Source of the DNA: Flavobacteriaceae bacterium
GTDB lineage: Bacteria > Bacteroidota > Bacteroidia > Flavobacteriales > Flavobacteriaceae
NCBI GenBank assembly: GCA_013214065.1
Contig: JABSPK010000004.1
Location: 275,543 to 339,542 of the forward strand
Direction of reading: 5' to 3'
Length of the DNA: 64,000 bases
Shown piece after piece: positions 35,788 through 44,449 of the stretch. A program made the position numbers and the translations under genes. Within the stretch, counting starts at the first letter, position 1, and each line of letters starts with the position of its first letter. The notes below the pieces were generated by a model. It saw only the letters and a program-made list of their open reading frames with translations. It made no database searches and was not told the DNA's origin.

Positions 35788-37293
35788 CTACCTGAGCAAC
35801 GAATGTTGCGTCATGGCCTGCGGCTGTGCAATGCCCATAAGATCTAAAATGGTCGGGGCGATATCACCCAAGACCCCATTGTTGATGGCGCGCAACTCAG
35901 GGTCGACCAAAATCAAGGGCACAGGGTTGGTGGTATGGGCCGTATTCGGGCTGCCATCAGGGTTCACCATGGTGTCACAGTTGCCATGATCGGCAATGAC
36001 CAGGGTAGTGTACCCATTTTCCAAGCCGGTGCTGATCACATCCTTTGCGCAGGAATCGACGGTTTCACAGGCCTTGATTGCGGCTTGCATATCGCCGGTA
36101 TGCCCCACCATATCGGGGTTGGCAAAATTCAAACAAACGAAATCGGCCGTTTGGTTTTGGAGTTCGGGTAGAATGGTGTCGCGTATGTCAAAGGCGCTCA
36201 TTTCTGGCTTTAGGTCGTAGGTCGCCACTTTTGGCGACGGACAAAGCAAGCGCGATTCCCCCGAAAAAGGTGCTTCACGACCACCGTTAAAGAAAAAGGT
36301 AACGTGCGGGTATTTTTCGGTTTCCGCGATTCGGATTTGTTTCTTACCGGCATTTGCGATCACCTCCCCTAAGGTCTCTTTGATGTTCTCCTTATCATAA
36401 ACAACCTCGATACCCTTAAAAGAATCGTCGTAATTGGTCATGGTGACGTAATGCAGGTCAAGCTTTTTCATGTCGTAATCGGCAAAGTCCTCTTGACTTA
36501 AGACCTGGGTCAGTTCTCTCCCTCGATCGGTCCTGAAATTGAAGAAAACTACGACATCACCGGTTTTGATGGTGCCTTCTACATCGAGGAGTAAGGGTTC
36601 TATGAATTCATCAGTGGTGCCCTGATCGTAACTGGCTTGCATGGCCGCTCCCAAATCGCTGACCATGGTGCCCTGGCCCAGGGTCAATAAGGCATAGGCT
36701 TTTTTCACCCGTTCCCAACGTTTGTCGCGATCCATGGCGAAATAACGACCGATGACACTGGCAATCTTCGTTGGGGTCGCAGCGCAATAGCTTTCAATAT
36801 CAGCCAAAAAGGCCTTGCCACTTTTGGGATCGACATCGCGACCATCGGTGAAGGCATGGATGAACGACCGGGCGACACCGGCTGAGGCGCTGGCATCGAT
36901 CAACGCTTTAAGATGGTCGATATGGCTGTGTACGCCACCATCGCTGACCAAGCCCAGAAAGTGTACCGACTTGTCGTTGCCCTTGGCATAGGTAAAGGCA
37001 TTTTTCAAAACCGTTTCGTCTTTCAAGCTGTCTTCCTTAACTGCCTTGTTGATTTTGGCCAAATCTTGGTAAACGATACGTCCTGCCCCCAAATTCATAT
37101 GACCGACCTCACTATTTCCCATTTGACCTTCGGGCAGACCGACATGCATCCCATCGGTCAATAGATCTGCGCTTGCATAGGTTTTGTACAGTGAATCGAT
37201 AAAAGGGGTGTTCGCTTGATCGATAGCGGAAACTTTTGGATCCGGGGATTTACCCCATCCATCCAAAATCATTAAAATCACACGTTTGGCCAT
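35788..37293 (-). CDS. gpmI: 2,3-bisphosphoglycerate-independent phosphoglycerate mutase
   Basis: Manganese-dependent enzyme converting 3-phosphoglycerate to 2-phosphoglycerate in glycolysis. It has 501 residues in the alkaline phosphatase fold. Visible are LMILDGWGKSPD (metal Asp), GQMGNSEVGHMNLGAGR with the catalytic serine, HIDHLKALI, AFTDGRDVDPKSG, CLNFANPDMVGHTGD and VIADHGNCDTMVN. A TATTTTTG box lies 17 bases upstream. No second glycolytic gene is in the same transcript. Confidence 0.96.
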   Translation of the reverse strand: MAKRVILMILDGWGKSPDPKVSAIDQANTPFIDSLYKTYASADLLTDGMHVGLPEGQMGNSEVGHMNLGAGRIVYQDLAKINKAVKEDSLKDETVLKNAFTYAKGNDKSVHFLGLVSDGGVHSHIDHLKALIDASASAGVARSFIHAFTDGRDVDPKSGKAFLADIESYCAATPTKIASVIGRYFAMDRDKRWERVKKAYALLTLGQGTMVSDLGAAMQASYDQGTTDEFIEPLLLDVEGTIKTGDVVVFFNFRTDRGRELTQVLSQEDFADYDMKKLDLHYVTMTNYDDSFKGIEVVYDKENIKETLGEVIANAGKKQIRIAETEKYPHVTFFFNGGREAPFSGESRLLCPSPKVATYDLKPEMSAFDIRDTILPELQNQTADFVCLNFANPDMVGHTGDMQAAIKACETVDSCAKDVISTGLENGYTTLVIADHGNCDTMVNPDGSPNTAHTTNPVPLILVDPELRAINNGVLGDIAPTILDLMGIAQPQAMTQHSLLR

Positions 37294-37310
37294 AGCTTTT
37301 CATTAAGCTT

Positions 37311-37318
37311 CAAAAATA
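37311..37318 (-). promoter_or_regulatory. -7 box for gpmI
   Basis: TATTTTTG on the minus strand, 17 bases before the start. Confidence 0.45.
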
Positions 37319-37499
37319 GGGTGTTTTATGTTTTTGACCGGTAAAAAGTGATGATTTCGGTTAAAAAATGACGGGAAAGTAAACAATCATCGGGAGGCTG
37401 TTAAAGTATCGTTATATAAGTGTTAAGGTCGTAACATTCAAGGTATTACGACAGTCTATTTGTATATCGAAACAATCTATAATCAAAAATTCGTTCATC

Positions 37500-37895
37500 A
37501 TGAGAAAAACAATCCTAACCTTGGGGGCGGCCTTTCTGCTCGCGCTCCCGACCCTCGACGCCCATGAAGGCAAGAAAGTGTATGAAGTCCACCGCGAAGC
37601 AAAAGCGGTAGCTGCCTTCGAAATCAACACCTTTTGCAAGGCGGTCATGCAAGGCCAATTGGATATGGTCAAGAAGATGATCCAAATGGGAGAAGACGTC
37701 AACCGGAAATCATTGGGGAAAACCCCCGCGCATTATGCGGCTCGGTATAACCGGCCTGAAATCTTGAAACTATTGATCGCAAACGGGGCGGATCTGAAAA
37801 AACGCTGTGATATGGGCTATACGGTTACGAAGTACGCCGAACTTTCGAATGCTAAAGCGGCCCTAAAGGTCATTAAAGAAGCTATGAGGAGATAA
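37500..37895 (+). CDS. Secreted ankyrin-repeat protein
   Basis: A 131-residue protein with a signal peptide (ending near DAHEG, residue 23) and about two to three ankyrin repeats in the rest. The clear ones are KMIQMGEDVNRKSLGKTPAH and RYNRPEILKLLIANGADLKK, with a partial one after them. Ankyrin repeats mediate protein binding; a periplasmic partner is likely but not identifiable. It is monocistronic with a terminator. Confidence 0.85.
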   Translation: MRKTILTLGAAFLLALPTLDAHEGKKVYEVHREAKAVAAFEINTFCKAVMQGQLDMVKKMIQMGEDVNRKSLGKTPAHYAARYNRPEILKLLIANGADLKKRCDMGYTVTKYAELSNAKAALKVIKEAMRR

Positions 37896-37914
37896 CGGAG
37901 TTTGTCCATCAATC

Positions 37915-37945
37915 AAAAAACCCATTGCATTGCAATGGGTTTTTA
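37915..37945. terminator. Bidirectional terminator
   Basis: An 11-bp stem, AAACCCATTGC at 37918-37928 with GCAATGGGTTT at 37932-37942, T-tracts on both sides. It serves the ankyrin gene and the small membrane protein gene. Confidence 0.88.
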
Positions 37946-37976
37946 GCTTCCTTATAGTGTTCAAGTAAAAGGAATC

Positions 37977-38144
37977 TTAAAATTTAAATCCGGTAAAAGC
38001 TCTATATATAAATGCATAGAAAGCCATGGCAAGCATGGCCGCGCAAAATATCGAATAGATTTTCAAGATCAATACCAAGGATTCCGGTTTGCAGTTGTCA
38101 AACGCCTCGGTGTACAATTGTTTGAAATGTGTTATTGTTCCCAT
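37977..38144 (-). CDS. Small conserved membrane protein
   Basis: A 55-residue protein from the ATG at 38144 (MGTITHFKQLYTEAFDNC). It has an amphipathic N-terminal half and one membrane helix (SIFCAAMLAMAFYAFIYRAF). It resembles the short DUF6747-type proteins of Flavobacteriaceae, which I recall only by pattern. The longer 85-residue ORF adds a leader with no signal or conservation. Function is unknown. Confidence 0.65.
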   Translation of the reverse strand: MGTITHFKQLYTEAFDNCKPESLVLILKIYSIFCAAMLAMAFYAFIYRAFTGFKF

Positions 38145-38258
38145 TGTAATGCCTTTAGAAGCATAAGCGATAGGGTCAAGTAATATGTATTGATTTGGGT
38201 ATACCAAAGCTACGAAATTATGGCCAACGGCCATAGATTATCGGTGAGTGGGCTGATT

Positions 38259-39026
38259 TTATCGACCGCGATATTTTTCGATGGCCGCCTTTATTTTTTC
38301 AATACGGTTTTCGGGATCAGGGTGCGTACTCTGGAATTCAGGCACCCGATTAGGACCTGCCGCTTCTTTTAAAATCTGCATGACCCTGATCATTTCATAG
38401 GGGTCGTAACCGGCTTGCATCATGATGAAAACCCCAAGGTCATCGCTTTCCAGTTCGTCACCTCGGCCATTTTTTAACAAGGTGTTTTGTCCAATGCCTT
38501 GCACCAAGCCACCCATATCGGCCCCCACCGTGGCCCCCATGGTCAAGGTTTGCCAAAAACTGCTCTCGGCAATGCGCTCCGCTGAATGCCTACCGATGAC
38601 ATGGCCGATCTCGTGGCCCAAAACACCGGCCAATTGCGCTTCGTTCAATTGCTTGAATAGGGCATAGGTAATGAAGCATTGTCCGCCGGGTAGGGCAAAG
38701 GCATTAATGGTTCGGTCATCGGCCAAAAGATGGAACTCGTACCGATACGGGGTCTCCCTAGCGATACTGCTGTTTACCAATTTTTGACCCACGGCATCGA
38801 CAAAAGCCTGCATCCGCTGGTCTGGGTACAGTCCGCCGTGCTGTTGTGCCATATCGGGCGCACTTTGAAGTCCGATGGCTATTTCTTGATCAGCGGTCAT
38901 GTTGATGTTTTGAACCCGGCCGGTATACGGGTTCTCCTCTTTGTTGTTGCAACGTTGGATAAAGGCAAAGGCCACGATGGCCAGCCCGATGAATATGCGG
39001 ATCTTCCAGCTACCCCTACTTCTCAT
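38259..39026 (-). CDS. M48 family metallopeptidase
   Basis: Zinc endopeptidase of 255 residues. An N-terminal hydrophobic segment (about 9-25) anchors or exports it. The active site VLGHEIGHVIGRHS supplies His138, Glu139 and His142, and the third ligand comes from the ELESDDLG motif later. Such M48C proteins (BepA/LoiP type) work in envelope protein quality control. A cysteine at residue 26 is a weak lipobox candidate (FIQRC). The gene stands alone. Confidence 0.92.
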   Translation of the reverse strand: MRSRGSWKIRIFIGLAIVAFAFIQRCNNKEENPYTGRVQNINMTADQEIAIGLQSAPDMAQQHGGLYPDQRMQAFVDAVGQKLVNSSIARETPYRYEFHLLADDRTINAFALPGGQCFITYALFKQLNEAQLAGVLGHEIGHVIGRHSAERIAESSFWQTLTMGATVGADMGGLVQGIGQNTLLKNGRGDELESDDLGVFIMMQAGYDPYEMIRVMQILKEAAGPNRVPEFQSTHPDPENRIEKIKAAIEKYRGR

Positions 39027-39066
39027 GTGTCAGTGTTTTAAGCGATTTTCAAGATACGAAAAAAGC

Positions 39067-39801
39067 TTACAGCAAGACCGGATTGATATCAAGGATGTTA
39101 TCGTGGATGTAAGTTTTCAAGAAGCTGGTCGTAAAATGCTCCACCCCTTCGAATTCCTCGTTTTGGATCAATTTGAAGATGTTCTTTTTTCGGAATTGTT
39201 CGAGCATCGGTATCGAATTCGGAGCGTAGCTGTAATGCCAAGGTTCGTATTTGAAACCCTTTCGGAAGTAATTATCGGTATACACCAGATAAAAACCGAA
39301 ATCCTCCGAATTTTCGTCCATCCATTGCTTCAATCCCGCGAAGGGGCCTTCCCCTTCGAACTTTTCGGCCAACAACACGTCTCCAGTGGTCTTGCGGTAT
39401 CCGTCGATAATATCGATTTCAGTGCCCCAATGGTGCCGGCTCGTGCCCGGAATGGTCGAGTATTCGATGATTTTGGTAATGGCTTCCATAGGGGCCATGC
39501 CGTCGACGTCGGTATATCGCAGGTATTTGCGTTCCCAAATGGCCTGCTGGCGATAGAAATTACGGTAACTCGATACGATCTTGATATCAAAACCATCGTT
39601 ATATGCGGCTTTCTTCATTTTGAGGAAGGCCTCATAGGGTTCCTGGCGTAAGTTGATATCGGAGCCGAAAAGTTCGATATCCACTTTTCCCATAAGTTCG
39701 AGTACGGAATATTCGACTTCCTGTGCGAAGGCTAGGTAAGGAAAGGCCGTTGTGGCAAGCCCGGCGAGCCCGGTCGTTTTGATAAAATTTCTTCGTTGCA
39801 T
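39067..39801 (-). CDS. VanY-like D,D-carboxypeptidase (M15) with Tat signal
   Basis: A 244-residue peptidase. The N-terminus MQRRNFIKTTGLAGLATT is a clear twin-arginine signal, with cleavage near AFAQ. The M15B zinc site is visible in GTSRHHWGTEIDI and the conserved EPWHYSY near residue 210. It would trim the stem peptide of peptidoglycan in the periplasm. Tat export implies folding, possibly with metal, before export. TatA is encoded at 49.7 kb. A TACCTTTG box lies 22 bases upstream. Confidence 0.88.
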   Translation of the reverse strand: MQRRNFIKTTGLAGLATTAFPYLAFAQEVEYSVLELMGKVDIELFGSDINLRQEPYEAFLKMKKAAYNDGFDIKIVSSYRNFYRQQAIWERKYLRYTDVDGMAPMEAITKIIEYSTIPGTSRHHWGTEIDIIDGYRKTTGDVLLAEKFEGEGPFAGLKQWMDENSEDFGFYLVYTDNYFRKGFKYEPWHYSYAPNSIPMLEQFRKKNIFKLIQNEEFEGVEHFTTSFLKTYIHDNILDINPVLL

Positions 39802-39823
39802 GCGCGGTGTTAAGGTGCTATGT

Positions 39824-39831
39824 CAAAGGTA
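39824..39831 (-). promoter_or_regulatory. -7 box for the VanY-like gene
   Basis: TACCTTTG on the minus strand, 22 bases before the start. Confidence 0.45.
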
Positions 39832-39855
39832 CTAAAGAAATTCCCACAAAAATGC

Positions 39856-41022
39856 CTACCGGCCTAGGAAGACGAAGCCTTGGTATTCGAGGCCTTCATC
39901 CAACAAGGATATGGTGTAATAATAGATGCCTTCGGGTAGTCCGATCTCCCGGTTTAAGATCACACCATTGACATTCGCCTCGCCTCTGAATTCGTTGGTG
40001 TAATCGGTTTGTTCGAAGACTTTTTGACCGGTTCGGGTAAATATGGCTACCTGATTGCGACCCGTTCCTTCCAATTCATCGAAAATCAGGTTTTCATTGA
40101 TGCCATCTCCGTTGGGCGACATAAAGTAGTTGCCCAGGGTAGGGTTGTTGACAGCGAAGGTATCCAAGGGCAAGGGTACGCTCCCAAAGGTGATGGCCGC
40201 GAATTCACTGGGAATAAAGCTGTCGGAGGTAATGAAACCTTCGTTGAGATCGCCGCCCGCAGCGGTGTTACCCAACATGACCCATTGATTGGCGGTCTTG
40301 CTCCATCCTACGACGAAGATATCATCCAACTCCAAAGCGATACTTTGCAAATCACTCCGACCGTTCCAACTCAAGGTAACCGTACTTTCCCTAGTTGCAT
40401 CCAGGACCCAAAATTCAACTGATGAAACTTCCCCGATATCGCGAACCCGTTCTTCGGTGTCGAAGCGTTCGGACAGGGTGTCGGGGTTGGAAGGGTCTTC
40501 GAAAAAATACGCACAACTTGCAAAATCGTTCACTGAACCGGAGTTCAAGGTCAAACTCCGCAATTGGCCGGCATCGCCAACCGGAAAAACAAACTCGCTT
40601 TTATCGGTAATGGCAGCATACCCATCGATATGGTTCGTATCGCTTTCGCCATTGTAAAAGGCAATTTCTGAAAATCCCAAGACCGTCGAGGGCGTATTTC
40701 TCGGGGTGTCGACCCGACCAAGGATGAAATTGAAGTTATTCGTTACATCGACGCTGTTCAATAAGGAGATGCCTTGGGTGTTGAGCAATTCAACATCGTA
40801 TAGGCGCGGATTGAAAACTCCGGATACCGTAAGGAACCGATCCCCGTAAAAGCCGAAAACAGATCCCGTTTCCGCTTCCAAACTGCCGTTGTTGACCAAA
40901 TCGGTATGCAAGCCCACAGCGGCACCATCGTGCAGCCGGAAGGCCCCGACGTTGTACAGGCCGCTCTGCCCTGAAACCATGGTCAAACCAAAAAGTGCAA
41001 TTAAAAACGGTAGTTTGCTCAT
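39856..41022 (-). CDS. T9SS type B cargo with CHU_C C-terminal domain
   Basis: A 388-residue secreted protein with a signal peptide (cleavage near VSGQS) and a beta-rich body. The C-terminal gliding-motility CHU_C domain (about 300-388) starts FMSPNGDGINENL and contains VAIFTRTGQKVFEQ and PEGIYYYTISLLD, ending in FVFLGR. CHU_C is the type B signal that directs cargo through the type IX system. Its start overlaps the stop of the preceding repeat protein by 4 bases, so the two are made together and may form one surface structure. Confidence 0.92.
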   Translation of the reverse strand: MSKLPFLIALFGLTMVSGQSGLYNVGAFRLHDGAAVGLHTDLVNNGSLEAETGSVFGFYGDRFLTVSGVFNPRLYDVELLNTQGISLLNSVDVTNNFNFILGRVDTPRNTPSTVLGFSEIAFYNGESDTNHIDGYAAITDKSEFVFPVGDAGQLRSLTLNSGSVNDFASCAYFFEDPSNPDTLSERFDTEERVRDIGEVSSVEFWVLDATRESTVTLSWNGRSDLQSIALELDDIFVVGWSKTANQWVMLGNTAAGGDLNEGFITSDSFIPSEFAAITFGSVPLPLDTFAVNNPTLGNYFMSPNGDGINENLIFDELEGTGRNQVAIFTRTGQKVFEQTDYTNEFRGEANVNGVILNREIGLPEGIYYYTISLLDEGLEYQGFVFLGR

Positions 41023-44000
41023 TCTCCCGAAGTTTTTGACAACAACATGGCTTTGATCAAGGCCATGTCTTTTTTCATCGCCTCCAGTTCTTCCGTCAAT
41101 CGCTCGTTGTCGGTTTCAAGGGATTTTATTTTTTTCTCCTGCTCAATGGTGTGCAAAAAGAGTTCTTCGATTTTTTCCAGGTTTTGCAGGTTGGATTCGG
41201 TGACGTTCCAATAGCCGTCTTTTTTGGCTTGATCGACCGAAGTGATACCAGGTAGGTGTTTGTAGGTCTTTACGAAACGCTCGATTTCTTCTAGGCTTTT
41301 GAAATCATAGGCTTGGTTCAGATCCGAATGATCATCAAAGTACTTTTGGAAGACATAATCAGGGATCCCGATATTCGGATCGGTAGATAAGAAACTGCCA
41401 TCGGCCCTAATGTTCCCGACCACATGGAGGTTTTCTTGGGGGTCAATGGTGCCTATCCCTACGTCGCCATCGTTCTTAATGGTCATCACCGCATCGGCCA
41501 GGGTAGGTGAAACACTGTTATTCGTGGATTCCTGTAAAAAGTGGAAATCACCTCTGGCAAAGGTATCCGTTCGCTCGTATACCAATCCGCCCTTTCCATA
41601 ATCACTAACGGCTTCCACTGAAAATAACATCCCGGTTGCAGATCCGCCGGTATTGGTTCCATCGGAATTCTGCAGCTCCAAAGCGTAGGAAAGTGCATTA
41701 CCCCCACTTTCATTGAGGTGGAGCAATGTGTTTGGTGTTGTGGTTCCGAGACCCATTTCCCCGGTATTCTTTATCGTCATTACGGCATCGTTCAAATTCG
41801 GGATATTCGTATTGGTATCCGAGTTTTGAAGGATATGGAAGTCACCACGGCCAAACCCTGCCTTGCGTTCATAAACGATTCCACCTTTTCCGAAATCCCC
41901 GACATCTTCCACTGAAAATAACATTCCAGTTGCCGAATTGCCGCTATCTACACCATCCTCATTTTGAAGTTGGAACGCATATTGAAGCTGGTTCCCGCCA
42001 ACCTTACTAAGGTGTACCTGTGCATTGGCAGTCGGGGTATTCGTGCCGATCCCTAACCTGTTATTCGTCGCATCCCAAAATAATTCGGTGTCGTCAGAAG
42101 TCAATGACATATCGGTATCTCCGAATACGATAGCACCGATTGTCAATGTCTCGCCGGTCAAAATGGAGCCTTCGATATTCTGGTTATCGGTACCTCCCAC
42201 CACAGAAAGGTCAAAGTCGTTTCCGTTTGGAGTGATGGTTACCGAAGCGTCATTCGAAGTAATGTTCTGAATTTCGTTCATATCGTCGGTATCCCCGTCA
42301 AGGGCATCTGAAGCGGCTATTGCAGCCGTAACGTCAGCATCAAGGGCGAATGTGGCAAGTGAAACGTCTTGGTTGTTTCCGTTCTCGATTCCGATTGTCA
42401 ATGTCTCGCCGGTCAAAATGGAGCCTTCGATATTCTGGTTGTCTTGAATTCCGGCTAAAGCCGCAGTCAATTCCGTTTCCGTGATAAAAGTTGGGTCTAA
42501 ATCTACGGACGGAAGAACATTCGCACCTTCCGCAATATCAAGTGAAGTGCCATTCAATTCGAAACTGGTAATCAATTCATCATTGGGATTCGCGGCCCCG
42601 CCCCCGGAAATTCCATCAATTTCCGTTTGTAATTCCTCAATGGCATCTTGTACGTTGGTACTAGTAGTATTTCCTGCTGCTGTGAAAGGTACACCTGCAG
42701 CATTTTGGTTGTCCGTATTCAATGGCGAAATATCTAAAGCCCCGTTGAATCCTCCTCCTGCGCCGGTAAAATTTAAATTTGCACCATCAAAAGTCACGTT
42801 CGAAACGACTCCGTCATTACCCCCTGCCAAAGCGGAAATATCAACGCTGCCATTAAATCCACCATTGGCTCCAGTAAAATCCAAATTACTGCCATCGAAG
42901 ATTACATTTGAAACGACGCCGTCATCTCCACCCGCTAAAGCCGAAATATCAACATTGCCATTAAATCCACCGTTCGCCCCTGTAAAGTTCAAGTTAGAAC
43001 CATCAAAACCGACATTGGATACAACGCCATCGGCACCTGCACCGGCCAAAGGGGAAAGATCAACGGTACCACCATCTTCCAGAATCAGGTTATTTCCGGA
43101 AAGGCTTAGCTGCTGATCATCAGTGCCTGTTCCTGCAAAACCAGAAAGATCAACCGTTCCCCCATCTTCCAAAATCAAGTTGTTGCCTGAGAGACTTAAT
43201 TGTTGGTCATCGGTCCCAGTAGATGCAAATCCCGAAAGATCGACCGTTCCCCCATCTTCCAAGGTCAAAGTATTCCCGCTAAGGCTGAGTTGTTGGTCGT
43301 CAGAACCCGAATTATTAAAACTACCCAGATTCACCCGGGTCTCCAACCCGCCTTCGGTCAACACCAATTCGTTGCCGTCGATCGCCGCGCTTTCCAAGAG
43401 TTCATTAGTGTCATCCAAATCGTTATCATCGACCAAATGGTCGGCGATCAATTGGTTATTGGCAGTGATGTCGTTGCGCAATTGGGTGTCGTCGTAAAAA
43501 ACCCCATTGTTGTCGGTCAGGGCGTTATTCGGTTCCGGACTTACCAGTTGGGCGCTGGTTATAAAACCGGCGTCATTGGTAAAATCATTCAAGGTGACCT
43601 GGCTGTAGTCTATCTGAAAATCGGCAACGGCGTTTTCTTGAAGCTCCGTCTGCCCCACGGATAAGGGTGCCAATTTATCGGAATCGATGGAATTGTCTTG
43701 AAGATCGACCCCGTTGATCGTGTTATCGGCAATGTTCTCGCCGGTAATCTCACCGACCTCGAAGTTGTAGTTATCCCCGGTTTGGGTAATAATGATCGTC
43801 TCCCTGAAGTTGACCACCGGATCTGCGGTAAAGGTCTGTAATCCAACCCCATCAAGCGTTACGGATACTGAATTTCCATCACTATCGGTCAAGACGAGTT
43901 CGTTATCGTTCAATTCAAAACTGACATTGGTGGTATTCGTTTCACTGCAAAGATCGACCCATTGCGTACCGTCGAAATAGAAAACACATTCGGCATCGGT

Positions 44001-44207
44001 GTTGTAGACCAAGGCACCACGCAATGGTGTCATGTCGTTCATCGTCGAGGTATCGACCCTGGTGATGACCAAGGCACGGGTACTACTCTCCAACTCAAGT
44101 AGGGAAGTCGCATCCAGGGTTTCGGGATTATCACCGATTTTGACCTGGGAAAATGCCACACTGGAAAATAACGCGAGAACAACGCAAATGGCTATTCGGT
44201 TTTTCAT
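41019..44207 (-). CDS. Repeat-rich tail-fibre-like surface protein
   Basis: A 1062-residue protein from the ATG at 44207. A signal peptide (AICVVLALFSSVAFSQ) and an FDGTQWVDLC head come first. Three 30-residue repeats (DDQQLSLSGN, LEDGGTVDLSG), three 36-residue repeats (DGVVSNV, NFTGANGGFNG) and two about 95-residue repeats (GMLFSVE, YGKGGLVYER) follow. It ends in the region PDYVFQKYFDD, HLPGITSVDQAKKDGYW and a coiled coil, seen at the end of many Bacteroidota tail-fibre-like proteins. It has no SDxxLK of the S74 self-cleaving domain. It likely forms a trimeric fibre. Confidence 0.75.
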   Translation of the reverse strand: MKNRIAICVVLALFSSVAFSQVKIGDNPETLDATSLLELESSTRALVITRVDTSTMNDMTPLRGALVYNTDAECVFYFDGTQWVDLCSETNTTNVSFELNDNELVLTDSDGNSVSVTLDGVGLQTFTADPVVNFRETIIITQTGDNYNFEVGEITGENIADNTINGVDLQDNSIDSDKLAPLSVGQTELQENAVADFQIDYSQVTLNDFTNDAGFITSAQLVSPEPNNALTDNNGVFYDDTQLRNDITANNQLIADHLVDDNDLDDTNELLESAAIDGNELVLTEGGLETRVNLGSFNNSGSDDQQLSLSGNTLTLEDGGTVDLSGFASTGTDDQQLSLSGNNLILEDGGTVDLSGFAGTGTDDQQLSLSGNNLILEDGGTVDLSPLAGAGADGVVSNVGFDGSNLNFTGANGGFNGNVDISALAGGDDGVVSNVIFDGSNLDFTGANGGFNGSVDISALAGGNDGVVSNVTFDGANLNFTGAGGGFNGALDISPLNTDNQNAAGVPFTAAGNTTSTNVQDAIEELQTEIDGISGGGAANPNDELITSFELNGTSLDIAEGANVLPSVDLDPTFITETELTAALAGIQDNQNIEGSILTGETLTIGIENGNNQDVSLATFALDADVTAAIAASDALDGDTDDMNEIQNITSNDASVTITPNGNDFDLSVVGGTDNQNIEGSILTGETLTIGAIVFGDTDMSLTSDDTELFWDATNNRLGIGTNTPTANAQVHLSKVGGNQLQYAFQLQNEDGVDSGNSATGMLFSVEDVGDFGKGGIVYERKAGFGRGDFHILQNSDTNTNIPNLNDAVMTIKNTGEMGLGTTTPNTLLHLNESGGNALSYALELQNSDGTNTGGSATGMLFSVEAVSDYGKGGLVYERTDTFARGDFHFLQESTNNSVSPTLADAVMTIKNDGDVGIGTIDPQENLHVVGNIRADGSFLSTDPNIGIPDYVFQKYFDDHSDLNQAYDFKSLEEIERFVKTYKHLPGITSVDQAKKDGYWNVTESNLQNLEKIEELFLHTIEQEKKIKSLETDNERLTEELEAMKKDMALIKAMLLSKTSGE
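42720..43045 (-). repeat. 108-bp tandem coding repeats
   Basis: Three in-frame copies, each 36 residues with DGVVSNV, a variable position, FDGSNLNFTGANGGFNG and DISALAGG. They lie in the tail-fibre-like gene next to the 90-bp array. Confidence 0.75.
43071..43290 (-). repeat. 90-bp tandem coding repeats
   Basis: Three in-frame copies of a 30-residue unit containing DDQQLSLSGN and LEDGGTVDLSG. The matching CCATCTTCC sites recur at 43072, 43162 and 43252, exactly 90 bases apart. Confidence 0.8.
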
Positions 44208-44449
44208 GACTTTGGGGGTTTGTTCAACTAACATGTAAAGCTAAGATTCTCATTTAAAAAAGGCCTTTAAAATACGTCGAAAGGTCAATCAACTAGTTGA
44301 ACGGAAAGGGCTTTCGTTGAACGGGGCCACAACGGCCAAAAACCTGGGAAAACCTATTTTGCAGACAATTAACAAAAGTTTAGTTTCACATTCTTTTAAA
44401 TATGGGGCCCATGGGCTTTCTTTATGGGCATCAACGCAAACACCATTTT

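Noticed and set aside
42481..43116. 211-residue plus-strand frame opposite the fibre-like gene
   Set aside because: It is the complement of the tandem coding repeats; its Pro/Ser-rich repeats come from those, not from a gene.
43071..43290. Regular 90-bp repeats as a possible CRISPR array
   Set aside because: Repeats are in frame, without unique spacers, and encode a repeated protein motif.
41019..44207. Prophage tail-fibre gene
   Set aside because: There are no head, tail, lysis or integrase genes nearby. The signal peptide and the CHU_C partner point to a cell-surface role.
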